64,000 bases of DNA, from positions 4,428 through 68,427 of the forward strand of contig JANQQF010000099.1 in assembly GCA_028285035.1 (NCBI GenBank), written 5' to 3'. Source of the stretch: Phycisphaerae bacterium (GTDB lineage Bacteria > Chloroflexota > Anaerolineae > 4572-78 > J111). Shown piece after piece: positions 44,354-53,466 of this stretch (position 1 is its first letter; every line of letters starts with the position of its first letter). Position numbers and translations under genes: made by a program. The notes under the pieces were generated by a model, which worked only from the letters and a program-made list of their open reading frames with translations, was not told the DNA's origin and made no database searches.

Positions 44354-44588
44354 GTTTTTGAGTGTACCACGTGAAAAGGATTGTGTCAAAAGCTAGTCGT
44401 GTCGAAAAATATCAGCCAAAACTCAGCGCGAAGACAGGCAAAGTTGATTCATTTAAGATAAACTCAAAGCTAATTAACATTAGTTTGTTTAATTTGGTCA
44501 TCAACTTGTAGCCTAGAAGCACCCGATGCTATTAATTTAATTCAAGTTGTCACCTGTCCAAAAATACTACTCAGAACAAAATAGTACT

Positions 44589-44635
44589 CCTCATGACATG
44601 ATTAGCAGAAAATCAGGTCTAATCATGTCATGAGG
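44589..44635. promoter_or_regulatory. Palindrome TCATGACATGATTA upstream of the vWA gene
   Basis: CCTCATGACATGATTA (44589-44604) and its exact reverse complement (44620-44635) with a 15-base loop. The right arm TCTAATCATGTCATGA (44618-44633) recurs on the minus strand at 61054-61069, upstream of a propeller gene. It lies in a 530-bp non-coding region (44330-44862). Confidence 0.7.
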
Positions 44636-44639
44636 TTGC

Positions 44640-44800
44640 TAAAAAAAGATGATTTTTCTCTAAAATTGAGGTAAAACTCTCCGGTTTTTTCTATTTATGG
44701 AATATATATCTTCTGATAAAATCAGAACTAATAAGAGACAAGAGAATTTATCAAAGATCTGATTTGCTCCTCAAAAAAGTCGATACAAATCAGATGTAAT
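44640..44800 (+). promoter_or_regulatory. Upstream module shared with the 58.4-kb propeller gene
   Basis: Words AAAATTGAG, TTCTATTTAT and the dyad TCTGATAAAATCAGA (44712-44726) occur in the same order and orientation as upstream of the gene ending at 58440 (60940-61020, minus strand). A second dyad ATCTGATTT/AAATCAGAT (44757-44765, 44787-44795) follows only here. TATACT at 44809-44814 may be the -10. Confidence 0.65.
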
Positions 44801-44862
44801 ATTTAATCTATACTGATAACTTGAGTTAATTTAAATTACTCACAAGGAGACCTAACCAATCC

Positions 44863-46320
44863 ATGAAACGATATCTCATAACTTCAACCATTACGCTACT
44901 TATTACATTATTGGTTTTAACAAATATAGCCTATAGTCGTCCCCTGGCAGTGAATCCAGCCTCTGCCACCATTACGACGGGGCAAACGATGAGTATCGAA
45001 ATTGATACCCCCACCGCTGGGACTACTGTATCTGTACCACCTACAAATATTTCTGTGACGGGTCGGGCGGTCATTGGTGATTTAAATGCGAAAACGAACA
45101 TTGTGTACATTGTCGATGTGTCAGGGAGCACCACCGGTAATTTCAAACAGGATTGTGATGGTAATGGTACTGTTGATGAGTTAGACAATTTCGCAAACGA
45201 TTTCTTTACTGGTTCGATATTAGATTGCGAAGTTAGTGGTATTTTAGCCCTTAATCAAAGTTTGTTATCACAAGTTAATAACGGTCAGGTTAATATCGGA
45301 CTTGTTCTCTTTGGAAGCCGAGCTGCCATTGCTGATATTTCACCAGATTCGGGACAACAGAATTTCACCCCTCTCAATGCAGATGGGGCGACCCATCTGG
45401 ATACTATTGCTAGAACGCTTGCTAAAGGATCTATTGGTTTATATTTACCTAAATTGGTTAGCTCCGCTACTAATTTTTATGCAGCTCTGACGGTGGTGAA
45501 TGATGCATTTGAAACACAGCCGGCTGAGGTAAAAAATATCGCGTTTTTTCTGTCGGATGGATATGGCGGCAATAATATATATCGTGAAGCTTTGCAAGCT
45601 ACGAAGAACGCTGGCATCACTGTTTATACATTTTCGATTGGATTTGGAGGGGCTGGCTGTGATGAAGATGAAGAATTAGGTATTATTGCTAAGGAAACAG
45701 GCGGTGAGTGTACTGAGGTGCCTGATCCCAGCAATTTATCTGCGATTTTGCCGAGTCTCGACTCTAGTGAGGTTAATCGTGTTGAGGTTCGTTTGAACGG
45801 AAATGACCCTGTTGTAGTGACACCTAATTCATTAGGGTATTGGTCTGCTGATTTATCTGGTCTGGTTTGTGGCCCTAATTTGATTGAAGCGACGGCTGTT
45901 GCGAATGATGGTACACAAGCGACGGCTAACATTACGATTCAAGGAAATTGTGGAACAGGAATACCATCATCCCTGACAATCATCAATACAGCTAACCCTG
46001 CCATTGACCATGCTTTTATCTTTGTTGGTGACTTAGGGGAGTTTAGTTTATCACATGATCAAGCGAAAACATTTACAGATTTAAGCCCTGGTAGCTACAC
46101 CATTGGCGAAGATCAGACTTCGTTTCCGGATGAGTACTGGGGCTTGCTCTCTGTGTCCTGTGAAGGAAATGAGATTGCTGAAGTGATTGATGATAATCAA
46201 GCTGAGGCTATAATTTCCGTTCAGGATGGAGAGACCGTTACCTGTACTTTCTATAATGAGCGCGTTAATTTTTTTGACAGTACAGTTGATATATATTTAC
46301 CGTTTATGGTAAAGCCTTGA
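44863..46320 (+). CDS. Secreted von Willebrand factor A-domain protein
   Basis: A 485-residue exported protein. Residues 1-25 are a signal peptide (ITLLITLLVLTNIAYS). Residues 80-290 form a vWA domain with an intact MIDAS DVSGST at 85-90 and an SDGY motif. An EF-hand-like calcium segment (DCDGNGTVDELDNF) is inserted just after the MIDAS. Ig-like or CarboxypepD-like beta modules follow (VNRVEVRLNGNDPVV; HAFIFVGDLGEF). The last residues VDIYLPFMVKP match a YLP tail also seen at 58440 and 61173. No LPXTG or PEP-CTERM. AAGGAGACCTAACC precedes the ATG. Confidence 0.85.
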   Translation: MKRYLITSTITLLITLLVLTNIAYSRPLAVNPASATITTGQTMSIEIDTPTAGTTVSVPPTNISVTGRAVIGDLNAKTNIVYIVDVSGSTTGNFKQDCDGNGTVDELDNFANDFFTGSILDCEVSGILALNQSLLSQVNNGQVNIGLVLFGSRAAIADISPDSGQQNFTPLNADGATHLDTIARTLAKGSIGLYLPKLVSSATNFYAALTVVNDAFETQPAEVKNIAFFLSDGYGGNNIYREALQATKNAGITVYTFSIGFGGAGCDEDEELGIIAKETGGECTEVPDPSNLSAILPSLDSSEVNRVEVRLNGNDPVVVTPNSLGYWSADLSGLVCGPNLIEATAVANDGTQATANITIQGNCGTGIPSSLTIINTANPAIDHAFIFVGDLGEFSLSHDQAKTFTDLSPGSYTIGEDQTSFPDEYWGLLSVSCEGNEIAEVIDDNQAEAIISVQDGETVTCTFYNERVNFFDSTVDIYLPFMVKP

Positions 46321-46367
46321 TACTGGTAATTTCTTAAAACCATACACCTCCTGAACTACTTCAACAT

Positions 46368-46512
46368 ATTGGTAGTGTGTAGGATTCTGGCATTCGTGCC
46401 TCGTCATATTTTGGAGTTATACAACTTTTTCGCTACAATACGAAAAGTTATTTCCAAAAATCAATTTGATTTTCCCACACAAAAATTAAACTAATTCTTA
46501 CACACTACCAAT
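46368..46512. mobile_element. 145-bp element with 14-bp terminal inverted repeats (MITE-like)
   Basis: ATTGGTAGTGTGTA (46368-46381) and its exact reverse complement (46499-46512) enclose about 117 bp; inside, AACTTTTTCG and CGAAAAGTT form a smaller hairpin. No frame is present and no target-site duplication is clear. Its right end lies 15 bases before the CoA-ligase ATG, so it may supply or alter that gene's promoter. Called MITE-like only on form. Confidence 0.5.
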
Positions 46513-46527
46513 GCAAGGAGGCATAGT

Positions 46528-48087
46528 ATGATCTTCAAAAGTCCACACCCTGATGTCACGATTCCTGAGGACATCACCTTAACGGATTATGTATTTCAAC
46601 AAGCTGAGAAGTGGGGTGATAAGGCCGCCATTATTGATGGACCGAGCGGGCGTACCCTGACTTATGCCCAATTGATCGGGGCCATCAAGGCTGCTGCTGC
46701 TGGCTTGAATGCTCGTGGCTTCAAAAAAGGCGATGTCTTTGCCATTTACAGCCCCAATGTGCCTGAGTACGCTATCGCGTTTCACAGCGTTGCTTCGGTC
46801 GGCGGGGTCAACACCACAATCAATCCGCTTTACACCGCTGATGAGTTGGCTAAGCAATTGAACGACTCCAAAGCCAAATATCTGCTCACCATCCCCCAAT
46901 TTTTAGACAAAGCCCAAGAAGCAAAAGAAAAATCAGATGTTGAGGAGATTTTTGTATTTGGTGAAGCTGAAGGGGCAACGCCTTTTGCAACATTGTTGCA
47001 ATCTGGTGAAGAGCCGCCTGCTGTAAAAATCGATACCCAGAAGGATTTGGTTGTGCTTCCCTACTCTAGTGGGACGACTGGATTGCCCAAGGGGACGATG
47101 TTGACGCAGTATAACATTATTGCTAATTTGGCTCAGATTCGTGATATTCACGATGTAGATGAGTCTGATAATTTGATTGCTATTCTTCCTTTCTTTCATA
47201 TCTACGGTATGGTCGTTTTAATGAATTTTGGTTTTCTAAAAGGAACAACCTTGGTCACGATGCCTCGCTTTGATATGGAACAGTTTCTCCAGCTTATGCA
47301 GGACCACAAAATTACGCGAGCTTATCTCGTACCACCAATCGTACTCGGCTTGGCTAAACATCCAATTGTGGACAAGTATGATTTGTCTAGCCTCAAACTC
47401 ATCTTGTCTGGGGCCGCTCCACTCAGCGCAGAGGTGTCTCAAGCCTGCTCAGAGCGGTTAGGCTGTGCGATTGCTCAGGGATATGGAATGACTGAGATGA
47501 GTCCGGTCACCCATTTGACATCAGAGGACCCAGCCGACATCAAGATGGGGGCCGCTGGGTATTTAATGCCAAATACGCTTTGTAAAATTGTTGATGTTGA
47601 AACAGGTGAGGCGTTAGGCCGTAATCAAACGGGCGAGGTGTGGGTTAGTGGCCCGCAACGGATGACGGGATATTTGAACAACCCCGATGATCAGAGTATC
47701 GATGAGGAAGGGTGGTACCACACTGGTGATATTGGCTATGTTGATGATGATGACCACTTCTTTATTGTGGATCGGGTGAAAGAGCTGATCAAGTACAAAG
47801 GAATGCAAGTTGCCCCGGCCGAGTTGGAAGCTGTTCTGCTTACCAACCCCAAGATTGCGGACGCCGCCGTAATCCCCAGCCCCGATGACGAGGCAGGCGA
47901 AATACCGAAAGCTTTTGTTGTGGTAAGAGATGACTTAACTGAAGATGATATTATGAGCTATGTGGCTGAGAAGGTGGCACCACATAAGAAAATCCGCCGA
48001 GTAGAGTTTGTCGATCAAATTCCAAAATCGGCCTCTGGCAAGATTTTGCGTCGCGTTTTAGTTGATCGCGAACGTGGTGCGGCCTAA
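46528..48087 (+). CDS. AMP-dependent acyl/aryl-CoA ligase (4-coumarate-CoA-ligase-like)
   Basis: A 519-residue adenylate-forming enzyme. Motifs: LPYSSGTTGLPKGTML (P-loop-like A3), YGMTEMSP (A5), GWYHTGDIGYVDDDDHFFIVDR (A7/A8) and the C-terminal catalytic Lys in PKSASGKILRR. The order and words are closest to plant-type 4CL and medium-chain acid ligases. GGAGG precedes the ATG. It could activate phenylpropanoid, phenylacetic or fatty acids for the aryl-CoA operon upstream; this is inferred from proximity. A strong terminator follows. Confidence 0.88.
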   Translation: MIFKSPHPDVTIPEDITLTDYVFQQAEKWGDKAAIIDGPSGRTLTYAQLIGAIKAAAAGLNARGFKKGDVFAIYSPNVPEYAIAFHSVASVGGVNTTINPLYTADELAKQLNDSKAKYLLTIPQFLDKAQEAKEKSDVEEIFVFGEAEGATPFATLLQSGEEPPAVKIDTQKDLVVLPYSSGTTGLPKGTMLTQYNIIANLAQIRDIHDVDESDNLIAILPFFHIYGMVVLMNFGFLKGTTLVTMPRFDMEQFLQLMQDHKITRAYLVPPIVLGLAKHPIVDKYDLSSLKLILSGAAPLSAEVSQACSERLGCAIAQGYGMTEMSPVTHLTSEDPADIKMGAAGYLMPNTLCKIVDVETGEALGRNQTGEVWVSGPQRMTGYLNNPDDQSIDEEGWYHTGDIGYVDDDDHFFIVDRVKELIKYKGMQVAPAELEAVLLTNPKIADAAVIPSPDDEAGEIPKAFVVVRDDLTEDDIMSYVAEKVAPHKKIRRVEFVDQIPKSASGKILRRVLVDRERGAA

Positions 48088-48102
48088 ATTATTCCACCGT
48101 AT

Positions 48103-48137
48103 AAAAAAGCGTTAGGGACACCCCCTAACGCTTTTTT
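48103..48137. terminator. Bidirectional rho-independent terminator
   Basis: AAAAAAGCGTTAGGG (48103-48117) with CCCTAACGCTTTTTT (48123-48137): a perfect 15-bp stem with a five-base loop and U-run on both strands. It lies between the convergent CoA-ligase and vWA-FHA genes and can serve both. Confidence 0.9.
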
Positions 48138-48166
48138 ATTTTGTCATAAGTATACCAAAAAATGTC

Positions 48167-50362
48167 TTAAAACATCGGCTCAATTTTTAATTCTGTTCGT
48201 AGGCCAAGATTGATAACTGTAATTTCTGTTAACGGAATAAAAGTGGGTTGATTAACAGGTAACCGTTTTTCACCGACAAACGTACCATGTTGACTGCCCA
48301 TATCAACAATGTAGTACCGCCCCTCTCTCAAAGTGAACTTAACGTGGTTTTCTGAAATGTGTTCATAAGGAATATTAAAATCACAATTTGAGCGACCAAT
48401 GGTAAATTCCTGTTTACCGTAGGAGTAATCAATAATCTGCTCGATGCCTGGTTGATTAAAGGTTGGTTCGACTTCCAACTTGAAACGGAAGAAATGAGAG
48501 TCGGGCTGGGTTTCCATTTGTCCTGTCACGACTTGGCTGGGGCGTGCGTAGATTTCTGTCACAGTTCTACTTCGTTGGTTGGTAGAGCTAAGTGGTTCGG
48601 AGGACGGTAAGGGGATATCTCTTTGATGAGATCGAATTCGATAAACCAATGTTACGGCCGCCATCACCCACATGACCCCTAAAACCGAACCGAATACAAT
48701 TGGCCGGCTAGCAATCAGAGCCAATCGCTCGCTGGAGGTTAATGGGATAGGGCTAAAGTTTAGATACTCGGCTTCAAGGGTTGTTTCATCTTGCTTTGTC
48801 AGAGCCAACTTTATTTGATAGTTATGTTGGGTTTCCGCTGATTGAATAGCTTGGGGCAAACGTAGTCGCAATTGAATGCTTTCAAAAAGCTCGCGATCAA
48901 TCAACCCAACTTGCTCACCTGTATCCTGATTAAAGATAACACCTTCGTACGAAATAATATCGCTTTCATCTTCAACCCTTAAGTTGATAATTAATTCATT
49001 GGTGTCATAACTGGCATCAACCGAGTCAATCGTTAACTCGGCGGGTTCTGGTTCTGGCAAGCGGTGAGTAATCTCTCTTTCATCCGAGATACCTTTGCTT
49101 TGTTTCTCCGCCTCTAAAGCGATGAGTTGACCCATTTCATCAAGGGCTCGGATTTGGAATAGATAGTTTTGATCCAATACAAAGCTCGTAGCGCTCTGCT
49201 CAAATTGTAAAATAGCTGAAGGATTTTCAAATACCTGTTCTAAAAGTTGTTCTCCGCTGACACGATCCCACACCTGAAGGATCAATTGAGATATTTCGGT
49301 GTGGTTTAATACACTCATCGATACATTATAAATATCTCGCTCTAAATTATAGACAACATCAGTGATATAAGCCCCCGTCGGTGCCTCGTAGCTTGTTGGT
49401 GAACTTAACCGAAACGAGGTGCTATTCAATGAAGCAGTATCACCCTGCAACCGAATATTTAAATCGGCTAAATGCTCACCCTTTTTGGGGAAAATCTTGG
49501 CTTGGGCGACCCATTGTACACCTAAATTTGTCATGATCCCTTTGAAAAGATCGTCAAGTTCAGCTTCTTCTCCAATGGCTGAAAAACCATTGGTTTCATC
49601 TGCCATCTCCATCAGCTCATTTTGATTGATATTTGTGCAAACATCGTTTTCGCATAGACCAATAGTGTGAATTGGTATGTTTGGTGTGGTATCGGAGGTT
49701 GCCTTAGTAATGACTTCGTCATAGGTAAAGGAACTGCAACGTCCGGCTACCTTTGCTAACTCATCTTTTCCATCGGTTAGGAGGATGATGGCCCGTTGTT
49801 GCCTGGAGGCATTTGGATGATTTTGCAGGATATTGATTGCATTAACCAGACTGTTGTATAGACAAGTCCCTGAGTCCTCTTCTGATTGCACCTGGCTAAT
49901 GGCATTTTTTACCAATTGATGATCTGCTTCAAAGTTTGGCAGCACCTCCCGAGATGTTTGGTTGAATTGTATCACCGCAAATCTGGCTGTTGGAGGAGCG
50001 CTGTCGATGGCTTCGATAACAACTTGCCGAGCTGTATCAATCACTTTGTGCATACTGCCACTGCCATCTAATAACAAGACAATGTGGTAGGGTGTGTTTG
50101 GCTTGTTGAATGTTACTGGCAGGGGAACGCTTTCTTCATCTTGAAGCTGAATAAAACCGGTCTCAATTGTTGTGTCAGGAATTGGTTGCCCATCCTGATC
50201 TGTGATGGTGAAAAATACATTTAAGTTGAGACTGTCTTCGGTTGATTCTACGACAGGATAAACAACGACTGCATTTTCTGGTTCTTGTGCTTGAATTGTG
50301 TGTGTAAAAGCTAAGGTAGCTATGGTGGCAATTAGCCACGCGATCATCCAACGGTGCTTCAT
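48167..50362 (-). CDS. Membrane protein with extracytoplasmic vWA domain and cytosolic FHA domain
   Basis: A 731-residue protein. Signal sequence residues 1-25. vWA domain about 93-290 with MIDAS DGSGS (Asp99) and LLTDGKDE. Beta-rich region about 300-560. One TM helix about 567-590 (IVFGSVLGVMWVMAAVTLVY). A cytosolic FHA domain about 640-731 with FTIGRSNCDFNI and HISENHVKF, the phosphothreonine-binding signature. The order lets an outside ligand-binding domain connect to an inside phospho-peptide reader. No Ser/Thr kinase lies in the window to supply the phosphate. ATG at 50362 begins MKHRWMIAW. Confidence 0.87.
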   Translation of the reverse strand: MKHRWMIAWLIATIATLAFTHTIQAQEPENAVVVYPVVESTEDSLNLNVFFTITDQDGQPIPDTTIETGFIQLQDEESVPLPVTFNKPNTPYHIVLLLDGSGSMHKVIDTARQVVIEAIDSAPPTARFAVIQFNQTSREVLPNFEADHQLVKNAISQVQSEEDSGTCLYNSLVNAINILQNHPNASRQQRAIILLTDGKDELAKVAGRCSSFTYDEVITKATSDTTPNIPIHTIGLCENDVCTNINQNELMEMADETNGFSAIGEEAELDDLFKGIMTNLGVQWVAQAKIFPKKGEHLADLNIRLQGDTASLNSTSFRLSSPTSYEAPTGAYITDVVYNLERDIYNVSMSVLNHTEISQLILQVWDRVSGEQLLEQVFENPSAILQFEQSATSFVLDQNYLFQIRALDEMGQLIALEAEKQSKGISDEREITHRLPEPEPAELTIDSVDASYDTNELIINLRVEDESDIISYEGVIFNQDTGEQVGLIDRELFESIQLRLRLPQAIQSAETQHNYQIKLALTKQDETTLEAEYLNFSPIPLTSSERLALIASRPIVFGSVLGVMWVMAAVTLVYRIRSHQRDIPLPSSEPLSSTNQRSRTVTEIYARPSQVVTGQMETQPDSHFFRFKLEVEPTFNQPGIEQIIDYSYGKQEFTIGRSNCDFNIPYEHISENHVKFTLREGRYYIVDMGSQHGTFVGEKRLPVNQPTFIPLTEITVINLGLRTELKIEPMF

Positions 50363-50635
50363 TTCAGTCTCACTTCGGTCTAATTATAAGTTAGAGGATG
50401 AAAAATTTTTATATTTGGTCTAGGTTATTAATAATTTTATCCTAACATTAATAAATTCGTCAATGATAAAAAAGTCTCGGTTACCTTCGTTATTAACTAT
50501 GTTAAATCAAAAGTTGTATTGCGAATTTAGATTTGTCCGTTTCTATCCCATCACGTAACATGCCCTACCCTCTACAACAACCTTGTTCCTGCTAACATAA
50601 ATTCTCAGGACAACAAAAAATTCAGGAGTTTGTCT

Positions 50636-52210
50636 ATGGAAGCCAAAAATGCTATGAAAGCCGCCGATTTACCCCTACTCTATAACGCTATAGATATTTT
50701 AGAGCATAACCTCGCCGAACGGGCGGACAAGATCGCTGTTTACAGCCCCAGTCGCAATATGACGTATCAACAAATCTCTGATGAGGCCAATCAAGTCGGC
50801 AACGCTCTTGAAAAGCTGGGGGTTCGGTCCGGTGATTATGTTGGGATTTTATCATTGGATGTGCCGGAGTGGGTCACCTCTTTTTTTGGGATTATTAAGC
50901 TTGGGGCAATTTCGATTGGAATGAATACGTTGCTTAAGCCCCACGAATATGATTACATCCTGCGTGATAGTCGCGCCAGAGTCCTGATTGTTCATGAAAT
51001 CTTGTTACCTCTGATTGATGAAATTCGTGAGAACCAACACTTTCTGGAGCATATCATTGTTATCGGTGAGGCAAAAGCTCCCGGAGATATTTCCTACACG
51101 GCCTGGGTTGCTGATGAAGCAACGACCTTGGAGCCTGCTGAGACACATCGTGATGATTTCTGCTCGCTCAACTACTCCAGCGGCACAACTGGCGCACCAA
51201 AGGGGATTCTACACGCTCATAAAGATTATCCGTTGACCTCCCAGCTTTGGGGAGTCAATGTTTTGGGATTGACCGAGGCTGACCGCACCTTTGCCGCAGC
51301 TAAGTTGTTTTTTGCTTTTGGCATCGGTGGTAATTTGATCTTCCCTTTTTACGTAGGCGGCAGTTGCGTACTCTTCCCTGGCTCACCGCGTAGTTCAACG
51401 GAAGTGTTGTCTATGATTGATCAATTTCAACCAACGATTCTATATCACGCCCCAACGGGTTACGCTGCGATGATGGCTGTCGAGAATTTTACAGGTACCT
51501 ACGATTTATCCTCCCTACGTTTGGGCGTGTCAGCCGGCGAGTCACTGCCTGCCCCAGTTTGGCATGCCTGGAAAGATAAAACAGGGATCGAAATCATCGA
51601 TGGCATCGGGTCGACTGAAAACTTGCATATCTTCCTTTCCAATCGACCTGGCGATGTACGACCTGGGAGTAGCGGAAAGGCATTTGCTGGCTATGAACTT
51701 AAGATTGTTGATGATGCGTTTAATGAAGTGCCACAGGGTGACGTTGGTAATTTGCTGGTCAAAGGGGAGACCCAAGCCCTCTTCTACTTACACCAATATG
51801 AAAAAAGTCAGCAAACATTTCTAGGGCCTTGGATGTTCACTGGTGATAAATATTACATCGATAAAGATGGGTATTACTGGCACGCGGGCCGTTCCGATGA
51901 TATGCTCAAGGTGGGGGGCATTTGGGTCTCACCGGTTGAGGTGGAGAGCACCTTGATTAGCCATGAGGCCGTTTTAGAATGCGCTGTTGTCGGAAAAACA
52001 GACTCCTCAGATTTGGTCAAGCCGTTGGCCTTTGTCATCCTCAACCAAGGCTATGAGCCGACCGATGAATTAAAGAAAACGTTAACCGATTATTGTGTGG
52101 AGAAAATGGCTGGTTACAAACGACCCCGCTGGATTGAATTTGTCGATGAATTGCCCAAAACTGCGACCGGTAAAATTCAACGTTTCCGCCTGCGCGAGAT
52201 GGCTGATTAG
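50636..52210 (+). CDS. Benzoate-CoA-ligase-family enzyme
   Basis: A 524-residue adenylate-forming enzyme. Motifs: SLNYSSGTTGAPKGILHAH, GIGSTENLHIFLSN, WMFTGDKYYIDKDGYYWHAGR, DDMLKVGGIWVSPVEVE and the final catalytic Lys in PKTATGKIQRFRLREM. The order matches benzoate/2-aminobenzoate-CoA ligases. Activation of an aromatic acid is likely; it may feed the paa-type operon. ATG at 50636 has AGGAG eight bases upstream; TTG at 50630 is not needed. It stands alone. Confidence 0.88.
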   Translation: MEAKNAMKAADLPLLYNAIDILEHNLAERADKIAVYSPSRNMTYQQISDEANQVGNALEKLGVRSGDYVGILSLDVPEWVTSFFGIIKLGAISIGMNTLLKPHEYDYILRDSRARVLIVHEILLPLIDEIRENQHFLEHIIVIGEAKAPGDISYTAWVADEATTLEPAETHRDDFCSLNYSSGTTGAPKGILHAHKDYPLTSQLWGVNVLGLTEADRTFAAAKLFFAFGIGGNLIFPFYVGGSCVLFPGSPRSSTEVLSMIDQFQPTILYHAPTGYAAMMAVENFTGTYDLSSLRLGVSAGESLPAPVWHAWKDKTGIEIIDGIGSTENLHIFLSNRPGDVRPGSSGKAFAGYELKIVDDAFNEVPQGDVGNLLVKGETQALFYLHQYEKSQQTFLGPWMFTGDKYYIDKDGYYWHAGRSDDMLKVGGIWVSPVEVESTLISHEAVLECAVVGKTDSSDLVKPLAFVILNQGYEPTDELKKTLTDYCVEKMAGYKRPRWIEFVDELPKTATGKIQRFRLREMAD

Positions 52211-52311
52211 TCGGCAAAATTACATTTTTTCGTACCCGCCAATACGACAAGGCGGTAGAATGATTGGGTATAATCTTATCAATCTTGCGTGATAGATGAC
52301 AGGAGGTATCG

Positions 52312-52749
52312 ATGTCACAATATTATAAACATACCCAAATTGGCTACGTTACTTTAGCCAGCTCAGCCTTGATTAGCCTGATCATGGTAGGCTGGATGCT
52401 AATCCTTGGTCCACACATTATCTCAACTGCCGTTCTGATAATCATGATCATTGTATCGATTTTGTTTGGCTCGCTCACTGTTGAGCTTTCGCATCAGGTT
52501 TTGCATTGGTATTTTGGTATTGGTCTGTTAAAATTCAACGTTCCATTACGCGATGTTGATCAAACCCAGCGGGTTAGAAATTCTTGGCTTTATGGATGGG
52601 GGATACACTACACGCCTTATGGTTGGTTGTACAATGCTTCTGGCTTTGAAGCCATTCAGTTTCATTTGAAAAACGGTCGAACCTTTCGGCTAGGTACCGA
52701 CGAGCCTGAGGTTTTACAGCAAGCCATTGAGGATCAATTACCAGCTTGA
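52312..52749 (+). CDS. Small membrane protein, PH-like in part
   Basis: A 145-residue protein with two TM helices at the N-terminus (SALISLIMVGWMLILG and AVLIIMIIVSILFGSL), then a beta-rich part: LSHQVLHWYFGIGLLKFNVPL, RNSWLYGWGIHYTPYGWLYN, FHLKNGRTFRLGTDEP and a C-terminal helix. The second part resembles the bacterial PH-like fold seen in short membrane proteins. No active site. AGGAGGTATCG precedes the ATG and a terminator follows. Confidence 0.8.
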   Translation: MSQYYKHTQIGYVTLASSALISLIMVGWMLILGPHIISTAVLIIMIIVSILFGSLTVELSHQVLHWYFGIGLLKFNVPLRDVDQTQRVRNSWLYGWGIHYTPYGWLYNASGFEAIQFHLKNGRTFRLGTDEPEVLQQAIEDQLPA

Positions 52750-52772
52750 TTTGCCTTAACTTGATTTAAAGC

Positions 52773-52810
52773 AAACAGACGTTCAGATTGTTGAGCGTCT
52801 GTTTTTTATT
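52773..52810 (+). terminator. Rho-independent terminator
   Basis: Stem AAACAGACGTTCA (52773-52785) with TGAGCGTCTGTTT (52792-52804), one mismatch, followed by TTTTTTATT. It ends the small PH-like gene. Confidence 0.8.
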
Positions 52811-52885
52811 TAATGCAAGCTGTGGCCTATCTAAAAACAAGACCTGTCAGGTCTGATGGGTAGTAACTTTAGATAAAAACTCGAT

Positions 52886-53359
52886 CTACTCATTCGAAAC
52901 ATATGAGTGGATATAATCGTCACCTAGGCCATGTTTATGTTGGAACTCGCGTCGTATCCGTTCGACCCGGGCGACCATGGTATCATAATCGTCTTCGTGT
53001 TCACGGCTGCAACGCCAGCGAACTGCCTCCCAAAAGATATGTCCGGCCACTCGACCAGCCTCTTCTAGGTAGATGCCAAAGACCATCTCTCGCTCAATAC
53101 CGTACAAGGTGGCTGCCCCATTGAGCATTTCGGAAACGCTAAACGTGAAGGCCTTTTTTTCATCCAAAAACAGAACCCAGGCCAACTGAACATCAGTGAG
53201 CCAAGGTACTTTCGAATTTTCTTTGTACTGCGATGGGCGTAGTAAAATGGCTAATTTTTCTGGTTCCGGTAGGGTGCGATAGGATTTGTAGGTCTGTTTC
53301 TCTTCGACAAATTCTTCAGAAGATTCTTCTAGTTCAGGCTCATCCTGGTGCTCTGTCAT
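52886..53359 (-). CDS. Acidic helical protein of unknown function
   Basis: A 157-residue protein with a very acidic N-terminus (DEPELEESSEEFVEE) and mainly alpha-helical remainder. Aromatic segments LTDVQLAWVLFLDEKKAFTF and HIFWEAVRWRCSREHEDDYD are present. No family is recognised. It lies 107 bases upstream, on the same strand, of the formylglycine-generating enzyme gene's end. Confidence 0.7.
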   Translation of the reverse strand: MTEHQDEPELEESSEEFVEEKQTYKSYRTLPEPEKLAILLRPSQYKENSKVPWLTDVQLAWVLFLDEKKAFTFSVSEMLNGAATLYGIEREMVFGIYLEEAGRVAGHIFWEAVRWRCSREHEDDYDTMVARVERIRREFQHKHGLGDDYIHSYVSNE

Positions 53360-53466
53360 CTATTTATGCCTCTATTTGTTATCAAATTATGAATGCTTTA
53401 TGGTTTAGAACTTGGTCAAATTTATTATATCGTAGCCCTAACTTTTGTGTCAACAGGAGTTTGGGG

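Noticed and set aside
46321..46527. Insertion sequence at the 46.4-kb inverted repeats
   Set aside because: No transposase frame exists between the repeats and no target duplication is clear, so only a MITE-like label is supported.
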